Positions 1 to 10,899 of a DNA stretch of 64,000 nt are shown here, in pieces. Each line of letters starts with the position of its first letter. Position 1 is the stretch's first letter. Below the pieces are notes generated by a model. That model worked only from the letters and a program-made list of their open reading frames with translations, was not told the DNA's origin and searched no databases. The DNA is taken from assembly GCA_950106755.1 (NCBI GenBank), contig OX467090.1, positions 8,246,001 to 8,310,000 of the forward strand, in the 5' to 3' direction. The translations under genes were made by a program, and so were the position numbers. The DNA is from Climacium dendroides (lineage: Eukaryota; Streptophyta; Bryopsida; Hypnales; Climaciaceae).

Positions 1-794
1 ACAATTGGTATGTATTAATATAGGAAATTTAAGGTAAACTCATATTTATTACCAAGTAAATTTGCTATCTATAGTAAGTACCTTCAAGCTAGAAGCTATT
101 CTCTCTTGTGTGTCTAAAAATCTCCAAATTAGGCACAATTCATATCCCACTAAAACACTCTTGAATGACCTTGTGGAGGCAAGTGGTGAGCAATCAAGGA
201 GAATTCCTCTCCTAGCAAGTTTAGCTTTACCCATACAAGGTATTGTGTACTTGTTGCTTCTTCAAACAATAGTTTCGACGATGGGTTCAATGACCACTTG
301 GGCACTATGGAGATTTGTTTGTAGATGTCCTTGATGCAAGTATTTAGGTTGGGAGTAGATATTTTTTAAATCCCATTGTTGCCACCAACCTTAAAACCAT
401 TAAGAACAAGTTGGTATCATTCACAAACAATACTCAAATATAATACTTTCCGCATGGATTTTTGGTGTCTGAACAATGACACCATAGCTAGAGATTATGC
501 ATAGATTTGGAAAATGAATTTTTGGTATTTAAACAATGACACCTGAGCTAGAGATTATGCTTAGATTTGGAAAATGGATTATTGGTCCTTGAATGCATGT
601 GTCATTAACATAAAGACTAAAAATATAGTTAATTCTTCATGGGGAAGGTTTTGGGTGTTTTTATAGAAGATTAGAGAGAGTATTTGTCAACTCATGTATT
701 TTTCTGAGATTAAAAAGTTGGAAAGAAACCATTGGTTTATATGATTTTTCAGGGTTTGTTGGGACTAAATTGCTAAAGTACGGGTAGGCCCATG
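1..794. other. AT-rich spacer
   Basis: No credible gene. Open frames here are under 95 codons and overlap on both strands without motifs. Apart from the 60-bp duplication at 456-575, I see no structure. Confidence 0.6.
456..575. repeat. Two-copy tandem repeat, 60-bp unit
   Basis: Two adjacent diverged copies (456-515 and 516-575) share the order TTTTTGGT, AACAATGACACC, GAGATTATGC and TAGATTTGGAAAATG. The start of a third unit is visible just after 575. It is non-coding. Confidence 0.75.
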
Positions 795-1061
795 TTAAAC
801 CCTACACTAATGTGTTCCCCCCCGAGTCCCGGGATGTGTTGAAAAATTAGTTTTTTTCACTTTAAACACAATATATCTTGCAATATGTGTCGTCAAAATC
901 TCTGAAATTTTTTCCACACATTTCCATACTATTTAGGTGTAAGATCCTATAATTAGATGTGCCATAAAATACAATTTTCTAAAATATTTTTACTCTTTGT
1001 TGTAGAAATGGTAGTTTTTAGTGTTTTTTTGCAAAAAAAGGCCTCGGTTCTCATGGATTAA
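795..1061. mobile_element. TTAA-flanked element, short degenerate copy
   Basis: TTAA lies at 795-798 and 1058-1061. The interior (about 840-1040: ACTTTAAACACA, the TTTTTTCCACACATTTCCAT block, AGAAATGGTAGTTTT, GGCCT near the right end) matches the right part of the better preserved copy at 45,838-46,781. The left end is poorly conserved, so the left boundary is approximate. Confidence 0.5.
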
Positions 1062-1563
1062 GCCATAAAGTCCCAAGGCCTTTTCCATCAATTATACTCA
1101 AAAGTATCATTTTTGTTGCAAACAACAAAATATTGTTTAAATATAACCATAGGAACTTGCACCAAACTAGCATAGAAATGTAGAGAAGAGTTTTCAAATA
1201 CTTTGACTATGTAGATTGCAAGATGTTTGTGTTTAAATTGAAGAAGAAAACATTTTTTTACACATTCTATGACTTGATCATAAGACTTTAAGTCTTTTAA
1301 AGCTGAAAAAAATTGTTGTGAAGATTTTGGTTTTGATTTTTTGCTATCTAGACTCAACTAATTTTAGTTTAGGTGGCATAGTTTTTCTCTTGCACAAAGA
1401 TTGAAATAAAAAAATATACTCTCCCAAAGCTAATGTGTTTTTCTTTGGAAAAAAAGTTTTCATAAAATCACAATCATAAAACCTACCTAGAATTGAAATT
1501 GTAAGAACTTGCCTAAACTCTTTCATTTGTCTCCTGAGAGGACAATGGGACTTTGGGAGATAA
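1058..1563. mobile_element. TTAA-flanked element, adjacent second copy
   Basis: It starts at the same TTAA (1058-1061) that ends the preceding copy. Next come GCCATAAAGTCCCAAGGCC, a diverged version of the family terminus, and at the other end the subterminal hairpin with GGACAATGGGAC (about 1533-1552). The right TTAA has decayed to TTAT when read on the complement. It has no coding capacity. Confidence 0.45.
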
Positions 1564-1687
1564 TATAATGATCAATAATTTAAGTGATTTGATTAGAATG
1601 GTTCATTTTATCCAAGTGTGATATACTATATAACAAAAGATGCACTATATTTAATATATTTAAATTAGTGAGGTGTGATAGTTTTAA

Positions 1688-2531
1688 TTAATCCATAATT
1701 AATTGCAATGTTTTGATGCCCAAAATTGCTTCAAAATACTTTTATCCAAAGCAAGGCTAAAATCTTCATTTATATTTATTCGTTAACAAATAAAACTAAG
1801 GGATCCTATAGTTAACTTGTTCAAGTACATTCTTCTAAAATTTTAGAGTGCAAATCAACACCAATTGCAAGTTCAGTGTGCTCAAATATGTCCCATAATT
1901 TGTATAATTTAGTCAACATGTAGGAAATTAATTGAGATTCATGGAAGAAATTCAATGAATTTTTTTTATTCATGTTTGGAAAATTATAAAATAGAAAAAT
2001 TTATGTGATGAAAGAAAATCTAAATCATTGACAACTCTTAGTATATGAAATTGAAAATTGAAAATTCCAATGGTGAGCAATATTAATATTGGTAAGCAAC
2101 ATACATCCCATACTTTTTAAAAAAATTATTTGGATATTTTCAAAATTGAATTAAAAAAACAACTCTATATATTTTTTTCTACCTTCATTGCTTGCAAAAT
2201 ATAACTCCTCGTAACTTTCAACTCATTATTTGGAATTGAATGGTTCAAATGTTTTTTGAGTGAGTATCAATCTGTACAATCCAATCAAATTAATAAGAAA
2301 AAATATAGAACGTACTTTTAGTTGCCCACTTGGCATTGAAATATTAAAAAAAAACTTATAATTTTTGCAATATTTATCAGATTTAATGTGAAATAAGCTT
2401 CTCATGTAGACTATGATGGTTACCATTCATACTCAAAAATTAAAAACAAAAATTTTAAATTATGAGTCAATAGAGGGTGCTTGAGTTCTCAAAAGAAGAA
2501 AGTGGCTTCTCCTTGGCCAATTAGGGTTTAA
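1688..2531. mobile_element. TTAA-flanked element, diverged long copy
   Basis: It is bounded by TTAATCC at 1688 and GGGTTTAA at 2531. The interior aligns by eye along its length with the copy at 15,060-15,964: the AAAGCAAGGC-TAAAATCTTCAT block, CCAATGGTGAGCAA, the TTCATTGC / CAAAATATAACTCC block, and a GAGTCAATAGAG block near the right end. No transposase frame is present. Confidence 0.6.
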
Positions 2532-3049
2532 AAACAATTCCTAAGTGGTTGATTTTTCAAGAAAATGTGTACTTGCTTGGAAAGCAAGACTCTTTGTAAC
2601 TTTCACATCATTGATTCAATGTAATGAATCAAATTTTTCTATGTAGACATAAAAATACGCTACAAATGAAAAAAATATAAATTAATTTCAATTTTTTGCA
2701 CTTCTTGAATGTTGTCCGGGCTTGAGCATTTTGTGCTCAAGTGGACATAATTTTTTCTCCAAGGTACCAAATGAAGAAAATTATATATTCAAAAAGCTGG
2801 TACATTCCTTCACCTTCAAAATATATTTCAAAAAATTGTAGTAAGATTTGGCATCATTGGAACCTACCTAAAATCAAAAAATATATCACTCTACAACTTT
2901 GAAACCTTAGAGGTTAAGGGAGGGGACACTAGCTATAAGTGCACACTTCCAAAGTCCATAGCTAATTCCTCAAGAATAGTTCATTGAAAAATGTTTCAAG
3001 CAATTGACAAGTCTCCAAAATTGTAATTAGCTCTTCAATGGTTACTTTA
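2532..3049. other. AT-rich spacer
   Basis: No gene or boundary recognised. Part of it (2,640-2,900) resembles fragments of the TTAA element family but has no clear ends. Confidence 0.45.
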
Positions 3050-3141
3050 AGTTAGGCCCTTTCAAATGTGATATTAATCCTAAACCACCATCATCACTCT
3101 AGGTACATCTTCAAAATCAATATGTACCTATATAGAAGAAA

Positions 3142-3510
3142 GAATTTTTTTCAAAGTGATGGCGGAATGAAAGAGCAAAAGAAGAGGGTACAACTAGTCT
3201 TCTTTTTGTGGACAATTAAACATGGAGGGAGGTTGAGAAAAGGGTAGATGCATGGATGAGTGTATCAATAAGTTAAAGGTGTCACTTAGGTCGATGAAAC
3301 TGCTAGAGCAAAAAACGTTGTTGTTGCACCAAGTGTTGAGGAATTCTTGAAAAACTGTGTGATGTCTATCTTCACTACACCAGAGCTAAAGTAGATCCAA
3401 AGAATGGTGTATCTCCCTAAGTGAAGGCACAAGTTTGGATATAGTTGATCAAATTTTTATTGTCAAAAATGAATTTGTTGCGAGCATACCAAATTTTCCA
3501 GGAGATTGCG
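3142..3510 (-). mobile_element. 5'-truncated LINE fragment
   Basis: The element is flanked by the direct repeat AGAAGAAA (3,134-3,141 and 3,511-3,518), and the intact family A relative has a single matching site there. Read on the minus strand, about 3,440-3,510 encodes a WKIWYARNKF-type stretch, typical of the C-terminal zinc-binding/RNase-H-like region of plant LINE pol. In-frame stops follow. A short A-run at the low-coordinate end would be the 3' tail. Seen: duplication and peptide motif. Inferred: LINE origin. Confidence 0.65.
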
Positions 3511-3665
3511 AGAAGAAACAATTTTGAGAACCTCTACCAAAGGCCAACTTTGACCCTTCCTAACTGTTGCATACAACATCCAAATGCTGCATCCTTGGGG
3601 ATATCGGAACCTCCTTTTCACTTGCCAACGAGAAAAATGTGGGAATTTGACCAGTCTAAGTGAAT

Positions 3666-4035
3666 AAGGTAGAACTACCCATTACCACCATCTACCCAAT
3701 TCCCCCACCTATAGGTTCCTCCCATTTCCGTCACTGGCCCATCTTATTACCATAATCTTACTCATCCATGATCATGATGGCAATGCACTAGGGAGCAGAC
3801 ACATCAGCCCACGCTTCAACAATGGTCTGGTCATGCTTTACCAAGGGTCTACTCACAGTTTTACATTTCAGCTTTGAAAAATCACAAAAAATTCAATTCT
3901 TGTCAGAATGTCTTCATTTTTTTTGCAATTGACTTCTCTCAAACAATTCAATCTCTTCAAAATAAGAGAGCTCATAAATAGCTTCTCCAAAGTACCTAGA
4001 TAGCAAACCTGTATGGTAATGGGTAGTTTTACCTT
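3666..4035. mobile_element. Inverted-repeat element, family B (370 bp)
   Basis: Terminal inverted repeats of about 22 bp: left AAGGTAGAACTACCCATTAC at 3,666, and right the reverse complement of AAGGTAAAACTACCCATTAC ending at 4,035. AAT is duplicated on both sides (3,663-3,665 and 4,036-4,038). The empty target is visible in the relative at 6,427-6,699 (CTCAATAGCAA). No coding frame. The 3-bp duplication fits PIF/Harbinger- or CACTA-like transposition, but the superfamily is not settled. Confidence 0.8.
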
Positions 4036-4077
4036 AATAGCAACCAGTAAGTGCGGTTTTTGCGAGTGCCCACCTTT

Positions 4078-4640
4078 TATGCACCTCCTCCCTTCCTGAG
4101 CTGTTTCTTGAATTATTATTCTTTTTCCCCCAAGTGATGGTGTGAATTAAGAAGAAAAACAAGCACAAGGCTGAACAGGCCCTGCCAGCCTGATTGTCTT
4201 GATTCCCTCTTGCCTTAGGCTCTTGATTCCATTTCTACTTTATTGAAAAGAAATTTAAGAAGGAAAAGGAAGAGTTTCTTGACTCTTCTGCTGTAGCATA
4301 TCCCCCCCCCAACACACACACACAGTGCATGATTGTTGCTGACATGTCAACTAGTGAACTCCCCAGTTGGGGGATACCGTCCAGTACTGTGGGTGTGACT
4401 CTGCCGCTGGATGGCTTAAAATACTTGAAAGTTGTACTCCAAATCCATCTACAAGAGCAGCAGCAAGAGCAGCAGCAGCAGGGATCTCAGTTCCCCAGTA
4501 CTGAGCTTAGGGTAGGATACAACTTCACTTACTTGAGATGAGTGTCTCTTGCATCATCATGGCAGGCCAGGGTAAGCTTCACTGGAGAAGATAAGGTACT
4601 TCCCTTCCCCTCCCTTCCCTCACCATGCACTACGGGAGGT
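4078..4640. other. Spacer with simple repeats
   Basis: Contains a C-run followed by (AC)n at about 4,303-4,323 and an AGC/CAG-rich run near 4,455-4,482. A 70-codon open frame spans these repeats but has no family features. No gene called. Confidence 0.5.
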
Positions 4641-4920
4641 AAGGTGGGTACACCTAAAACCGCCACTAATTGCATTGCTGCTGAGCCTATTTCCTAATAT
4701 TGGATTGGTCAACTTTTCACATGTTCTCGTGGGCAAGTGAAAGGAGGTTTCAACACACCAGAGAACGTGGCATTTGGATACTGTATGCAAAAGTTATGAA
4801 GGAACAAAGTTGGGTTCTGAAAGCGTTTCTTGCACATAGGTACAGAACTTGTTTTGGAGATGTACAGAAGATATAGATGGCGGTTTATGGTCAGTGGCAC
4901 ATTGGGGTGTACCTACCTTA
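4641..4920. mobile_element. Inverted-repeat element, family A (280 bp)
   Basis: Termini are AAGGTGGGTACACC at 4,641 and GGTGTACCTACCTT near 4,920, imperfect inverted repeats of about 15 bp. GGT occurs on both sides (4,638-4,640 and 4,921-4,923). The interior is the reverse complement of the copy at 6,427-6,699. Non-coding. Confidence 0.75.
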
Positions 4921-5225
4921 GGTATTGATGAAATTGCCCATGGTACTCAGCTGAACTAAGTAAAGTACTGCCATAAGTAAGCTTAAGTACTCTTGATCAA
5001 CTACGACCAAATGGAAAAAAAAAAAAGAGAATCCACAAAAACCAATGAAAAGCTCTCCCACGGGATCAGGGAAACCATGCATGATGCTGCTCAGTTGCAC
5101 TTTCATCACAGTACGCTACTAATTAATTAACGTATCCATTTCAAAATTGAGTTCGGGACCGAGGAGCCCCTAAGTGCCCTGGTCGGCTGCTACTGGTACA
5201 CATGTAATGTAAACTGAAATGTAAG
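4921..5225. other. Spacer
   Basis: No recognisable gene or repeat boundary in this stretch. Confidence 0.5.
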
Positions 5226-5804
5226 TTAATCTGCAAAGTCCGGTTGTCCCTACTAGGGGCAAAATGGATTTGGGGCAAGTTCCTATGATCTCAATTTTTA
5301 ATGAAAATTAATTTTTTTTTTTACAAGATAGAAAAACTTATAAGCTTTGGGGGAATGTAATTTTCATTTCAGTCAATGCTTAGGAGCAAAACTTATGTCA
5401 CAAAAAATTTCAAAAGGGAGACTAGGTAATAAAAATAAAATAGAAATAGAAAAATAAATAAATAAATATTCTTGTAGATTATATTTTTGTCTAAATGGAA
5501 AGCTTTAATTCATTCCATTTGGATTAATAATGTGGGAGTTATGGAGCTTCTTGTTTTGTAAGCAATCAAAACAAATTCTTGAAAGAATTTTTTGACTTTA
5601 AATACTAATATCTTTCAATCTATATGGTCACACCTCCCCACCCTCAAAAAAAAAATTTACCACATAATTTAAGACAAGTGAAAAAAAAGATCCTATGGTT
5701 AAGTTCTCAAGAAAATATTTCTTTTCATTTCATAGTGATCATAGCAAAAGTGGTAGTTTTGAATGTTTTTTGACCTAAAAATGGCTTTAGACTTTTGGAG
5801 TTAA
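5226..5804. mobile_element. TTAA-flanked element, 571 bp between TTAA sites
   Basis: TTAA at 5,226-5,229 and 5,801-5,804. The left end continues TCTGCAAAGTCCGGTTGTCCC, and the right end reads GGCTTTAGACTTTTGGAG before TTAA. Both correspond to the ends of the copy at 45,838-46,781, as do the interior blocks (GATAGAAAAACTTATAAGCTTTG and the Trp/His-like AT-rich run before GTGGTAGTTTTGAATG). Internally shortened, non-coding. Confidence 0.65.
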
Positions 5805-5816
5805 ATTGCACAACAT

Positions 5817-5926
5817 CACTACAAGAAAACAACATCCAAATTGACATGTCTGAATTGACAGGCAATGTCCGAATTGACAGAAAAATGTCCTGAATTGATA
5901 GAAAATGACAACATTCTCTTGTAGTG
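5817..5926. mobile_element. Mini CACTA-type element (110 bp)
   Basis: It begins CACTACAAGAAAAC and ends with the inverse, TCTTGTAGTG. CAT is duplicated directly outside both ends (5,814-5,816 and 5,927-5,929). CACTACAAGAAA termini with a 3-bp target duplication are the hallmark of plant CACTA (En/Spm) elements. The interior holds three or four short GAATTGACAG-like repeats and nothing coding, so it depends on a transposase elsewhere. Confidence 0.85.
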
Positions 5927-6279
5927 CATGGATTCAAAAATTATGGTAGGACTATCTATGGTTGACCACTTAAGCAATTCCGTGTATGTTCAGAAGTAGT
6001 AGAAGGCAATGTAAATTTTCTACCATGTTGGAAGATATAAATCATGGGGATTGCAAATTTTTTGGTAATTTTGTGCCTTGAATTGAAATTGCTAAAAAAT
6101 TTGGAAGTCTTAAAGAGGTTTGAACCTATATCAAATGTATAGAGTTTGTCAATTCTGATCATTAGAATTGTTTTTCCGCACACTATTTCCTGTTTTCTTG
6201 CTCACTACATTAGAATGTGTATCATGACCTTATTAGTCCCAATCTTGAAAAGGAGAAAAATCACATTCCAAGCTTGGGT

Positions 6280-6354
6280 TAGAAAATTTGTTACATGTCC
6301 TAATGTAGTGAGCAAATGTGTAGTAGAAAATTTGTTACACGTCCCAATGTGTAG
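6280..6354. repeat. Short tandem duplication
   Basis: AGAAAATTTGTTACATGTCC at about 6,280 recurs at about 6,326 with T-to-C changes (ACACGTCCCAATGT). The copies are about 46 bp apart. Confidence 0.65.
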
Positions 6355-6396
6355 GGTGTAGCTATTGGTTGCAAATAGCTACACCCTACACATTGG
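6344..6396. repeat. Perfect 23-bp inverted repeat (hairpin)
   Basis: Arm 6,344-6,366 (CCAATGTGTAGGGTGTAGCT plus ATT) is perfectly complementary to 6,374-6,396 across a 7-base loop (GGTTGCA). It could be a very short palindromic element or an extruding hairpin. It is not followed by a T-run in a transcription unit that would suggest a terminator. Confidence 0.85.
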
Positions 6397-6426
6397 ATAT
6401 GGATCTTTAGTTGGGAATGGGTGGTT

Positions 6427-6699
6427 AAGGTAGGTACACCCAAATGTGCCACTGACCTTAAACTGCCATCTATATTGTATGTACATCTCTAAAATCAATT
6501 CTGTACCTATGTGAAAGAAACGCTTTCAGAACCAAACTTTGTTCCTTGATAACTTTTGCATACAATATCCAAATGCCACGTTCTCTAGTGCGTTGGAACC
6601 TCCTTCCACTTGCCAACAAGAACATATGAGAATTTGACCAATCCAATATTAGGAAATAGGCTCAATAGCAATTAGTGGCGGTTTGGGGTGTACCTACTT
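6427..6699. mobile_element. Inverted-repeat element, family A, intact copy
   Basis: Termini are AAGGTAGGTACACCC and GGGGTGTACCTACTT. The interior matches the copies at 3,050-4,077, 4,641-4,920 (inverted) and 27,541-27,804. It supplies the empty-site reference for both insertions in the first copy. Non-coding. Confidence 0.75.
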
Positions 6700-7105
6700 T
6701 ATACCATATCTTATTTGGAAACAAATGTGAGTGGATGTGCCAAATTTAAGCTTCTAATGAACCTGGTCATGTGAAATTTAGAGCAACACTACATTTACAA
6801 CAAATGATTATGTGTGTAAAGTAGTCGTGCTTGACATAGCACTTGATTATTTATTTTCTTATAAAGAGCAAGGAATATAATATTATCAACCAATGCTAGG
6901 GGGTCCTTTTGCTTTTCCAGAAAGCAGGATTCCTCGTATTGTAACTTGCAAAGTCATTGCTTGCAAAAACACCTTAGGTTCTAGATACCTATAGCACTCT
7001 GTCAATTTATAACTATTGACTTTGTCACCATTAGCTCATCACTCATGAACTTGGCCAATAATGCTAACCAACTATTGACAAAATCCCATTACCAATTTTA
7101 CAACC
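6700..7105. other. AT-rich spacer
   Basis: Nothing recognised. Confidence 0.5.
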
Positions 7106-7329
7106 TACCAACCAACCATTCACTTAGATTATAATTGAATTCCCTCTTACGATAGAGGGATTGTTCTTCGTCCAAGGGGAAGGATCCAAGCCGGTTAACA
7201 ATGCTATAGAAATACTATACCAACCAACCATTCACTTAGATTATAATTGAATTCCCTCTTACGATAGAGGGATTGTTCTTCGTCCAAGGGGAAGGATCCA
7301 AGCCGGTTAACAATGCTATAGAAATACTA
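7106..7329. repeat. Perfect tandem duplication, 112-bp unit
   Basis: Copies 7,106-7,217 and 7,218-7,329 appear identical. Each contains a small stem formed by TTCCCTC and GAGGGAT. Identity implies a recent duplication, or an assembly artefact. Confidence 0.9.
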
Positions 7330-10300
7330 TAGCCAAGTGGAAACGATATGGCATGAATGGGAACAATATGGCACGAGTGGGAACTAGAGGTATTGGGAAC
7401 AATCATTGCATCTTATAATAACCTCTATGCCATATCTAATGACTCATCTTCTATAATGGCTATATGTATAGTTTTCTACTCACTTTTGTATATTTTCACC
7501 TGTTCATTGGAATAAAATTTGTAGAATGAAGTATCAAAGGATACTTGCATTGGATACTTGCTATTTTATCAATGATGCAATAAAATTGCTTAGAGTAATC
7601 TTGGGTCAATTATATAAGTGAAGTGTGCCCTTTTTAGACATGTGAGGATGCCGTGTATGATAGCTTAGTCAAAGATGGAGGTTTCTTCTTGTATGCAACT
7701 TCCAACTATTCCTCATCATGGAGAAGGTATTAGGGTCATTTTGTATAGTGGTGTAGGCTACAATAGATATTGTGGTCCTTTGAAGTGGATCTTCCCATTT
7801 GATTACAAAATATAGAGAACAATGTTAGGTCATCATATGTATACAAAGCGAGTTGGAATGCATGTCATAAGTAATTATAAGCAGCGGAGGTTGGACAAGA
7901 GTGAATCATGGTGAACATCATCACGTCCCGTCTTTTCTCTACATGGTTTGCAAACACTATGAAATTGTTGTATATGTGGGCTCAAGGTTTAGGAATTTCT
8001 AAATTACAAGTTCAACTTTTTGTATGGATTAGTACTTAATCAAATGTGATAATTATACTTACCATATTTCTAGGTTGGGAGCAACAAACCAACATGATTG
8101 TGAGGATTAAAGGATAATACCTAATTGTAAAAAAGGTCTAGTTTGACTAAAAATAGATGAGTAGTTGATCTAGGAATCATTTGAATTGTTGTGGGACTAT
8201 TAATATTCTTGTTTCCCTATCCAATATCAATAATTATTTTATTCAACTTCTAATGCTAATATGCAAATCTTTTGATTTTTGCCTAATCTCCTTCTATTGC
8301 TAACTTCTTCTACATTTGATCACTTCCCACATTTTCTTCCAAGAACTCCACAATGCATTCTCCGTATTCTAATATCCCCTTGGACTCTAAGTTTTGCAAT
8401 ATGTCTTTGATTCCTTCTCCTTTTTTTTCTTCTCTTTGGTAACCCCTTTTAACAAGGAAGAAACTAGGTCCTTTAGACCTTTAATTTTCTACTATGAGTT
8501 GCCAAATTTTGGGCCTTAGCTTCCTAATTTTTGGTATCAACCTTCAAAATTTTGAACGACTCACCCTTGGTACATGCAATGAAGCTAGCCTCAATTTGAA
8601 TGATGGAGCCACGACTTGATTAGAGGGAGCCCCAACTTACCAACCCCTATCCTTGATCTCTAAATATGTATTGGATTGGAGTGTGGGGGGTGGAGTGCTG
8701 GATTTGGATGCCAAGGTTGGAATATTTGGACTAATCCTAAATTTTGGTATTATTAAAAAAACTAAACTTGCACAATCCAAATTGAGGCTGTGAGGACAAC
8801 TTTTGGAGACTTTGATAAGAAATTGGATGCTAAACTTTGGAAATAATGGTCAAAATCCAACTTAAGAACTTGAATCTTGACTAATTTTTGATACTTGGAG
8901 ACTATTGGGAGTTTTTTCTAGAATTTATGTTCAAAGTTTTGCCATAGTCTTATTTCTAACACAAAAATCTATAGCTTGGACACTAAGTAAGCCAAAGCTT
9001 TACAATAGTTTTGGAAAGTGAGAAAATGAAAGACAAGGTTTAAACAGAAAAAGTCAACACAAGTTGGTACAACCAAAACAAAACTTCTAGGAAATTTTTC
9101 ACTTTTGGAATTCCCATTCAATAGTGTGTGAACTCACAAACATAAACTAGAGGGCCTCCTAAATAGCATTGCTAAGGTACAAAAGGGACTATTATCTAGG
9201 ATCACTACAAAACAATAAGTTGGTACAAAAATCACAATAACAAATGGATATAGATACAAGCTTTGAAGGGACACTAGTGTCCTTCAAAGATTTCTCAAAA
9301 GATAAGAACAATGGAGCAATAAAAGCACCAAAAACAAGCATTTGGTGTTAAGTTCGCTAAAAAATAGCCAAAATCCACTAAAATGGATCCAATGGAGTTA
9401 AAGTATCAACAAAGGGTGTTTTTGAAAGGAGAATGGGAGCCCTTAAATAATTTACTGAGGGCATCCGCCCCTTCTTATTTTTCTAGTGGTAATCCTATCA
9501 CTTAGGATTTTCATCCTAATCTATTGGATTTTCACTTTCTATGTTGGTTTTGAACTTTAATTTTTGGAGAAAGACTTCAAATTACAAACCGATTGCGCAA
9601 TTGACTTCAAAAGACATTTTTGCATTATGGTCCTTCCTCTTCTCTATTATGAATAAGCCATCGAAAGCTAGTGCCAATTTAAAAAATAAAATGGGATAAA
9701 AGCACAACTTTTGGAGTTTATCTTTTATAAAGAAAGTAATTAGCATGGGATATTTTCAAGGTAAAAGGGAGTAAGAAATGACCCCACTTTGACCTCATTC
9801 CAAAATCTATTGCTTCCAAAACACTAGTCAACTCCACAAATCATCTTTAATTTTGTGAATTTCAAATGATTTTGTTGATTTGGATACTTCTAGACGTCAA
9901 AATGTCATGAAACTTGTTGGAGAATGTTATTAATATAAAAACTTATATTAACTTTTTTGTGAAATTTTACATCAACTTGGATAATTTCTAGGAATTTTCC
10001 ATTGTAGATTTGAACAATTGGTGTCTAAAAGACAATCTTCTACAAGTTAAAAAATTCCAGAATTTTTTATGAAACCTCTTATGGAATTACCCAAAAGACA
10101 TGAAATCCCGTATTTTACTTTATCCATCTAAAAGAGAGTAAAGTCTTGCTATCTCTTCTAATTATTGGTAAATAGAAAATTCTTCATAGAAAAAAAAATT
10201 TGAAAAAAAAATTTGCCATTGGATTCCTAGGGTGATTTCAATCTTGAATCACTTTATTTCTATTGTAGATGCTTTTCACTCATCCATCTTGAGTTCATGT

Positions 10301-10899
10301 CACTTGTAAGTTATTAATTAGGATTTCTACTATTTCTTGATATAACTAAGAGATTAAAATCTATCTTTGGGAATTGACTCAAGAATCTTACTATAGTTCC
10401 TTCATACCATTTTAGCTAGGATGAATCACATGCATAGTAGGTTTAGGCAATTTGGGCATTATTTACTCAATATGCACAATTTCTATGACTTCACAATTTT
10501 TTGTAGGATTTTGGTTTATTTTAGGTCAAACACTCTATTTTGGACCAAATGCCATTTTGGCATATAGCATACCTATTTTGGTTTAACACTCTTTTGAATT
10601 TTTTTTGTATATAAAACTTGACTTAATTATGTATTTATGAAAAGAAAAGAAAAAACAAAAAGTCCCAAGTTATGAATTGGAAGCTATAAACTACATGAAG
10701 AATTGAACTTTTGAAAACCTTTGTTGGTCTTGGATTACAAAAACTATAGTTTTGGCCTCCTCTGTAGTCATGTTGATTGCTTATCTCATTGGGTGAAAAG
10801 CCTAGTAATTAAAGACTTCTTTTGTAATTTGATGATGTATTCTACATGGGTAGAATAGTTGAAAAATGATAGTACATTGGTCAATCCTCCTGACTTCTA
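7330..10899. other. AT-rich spacer, no gene
   Basis: No frame above 60 codons with a motif and no clear terminal repeats. The text is likely decayed repeat DNA. A CACTACAAAA-type end near 9,205 has no partner. Confidence 0.5.

Larger units (their letters stand above)
3050..4077. mobile_element. Small inverted-repeat element (family A) broken by two insertions
   Basis: Three segments, 3,050-3,141, 3,511-3,665 and 4,036-4,077, align in order with the intact relative at 6,427-6,699: AGGTACATCT, AAAATCAATNTGTACCTAT, TTGCATACAANATCCAAATGC, GGAACCTCCTT, ACTTGCCAACNAGAA, GAATTTGACCA, AATAGCAA, GCGGTTT. The gaps are a LINE fragment and a family B element, each with its own target duplication. The copy is diverged and therefore old. 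Confidence 0.7.

Noticed and set aside
9200..9245. Possible CACTA-type element end (CACTACAAAACAA)
   Set aside because: No inverted partner or target duplication was found nearby.
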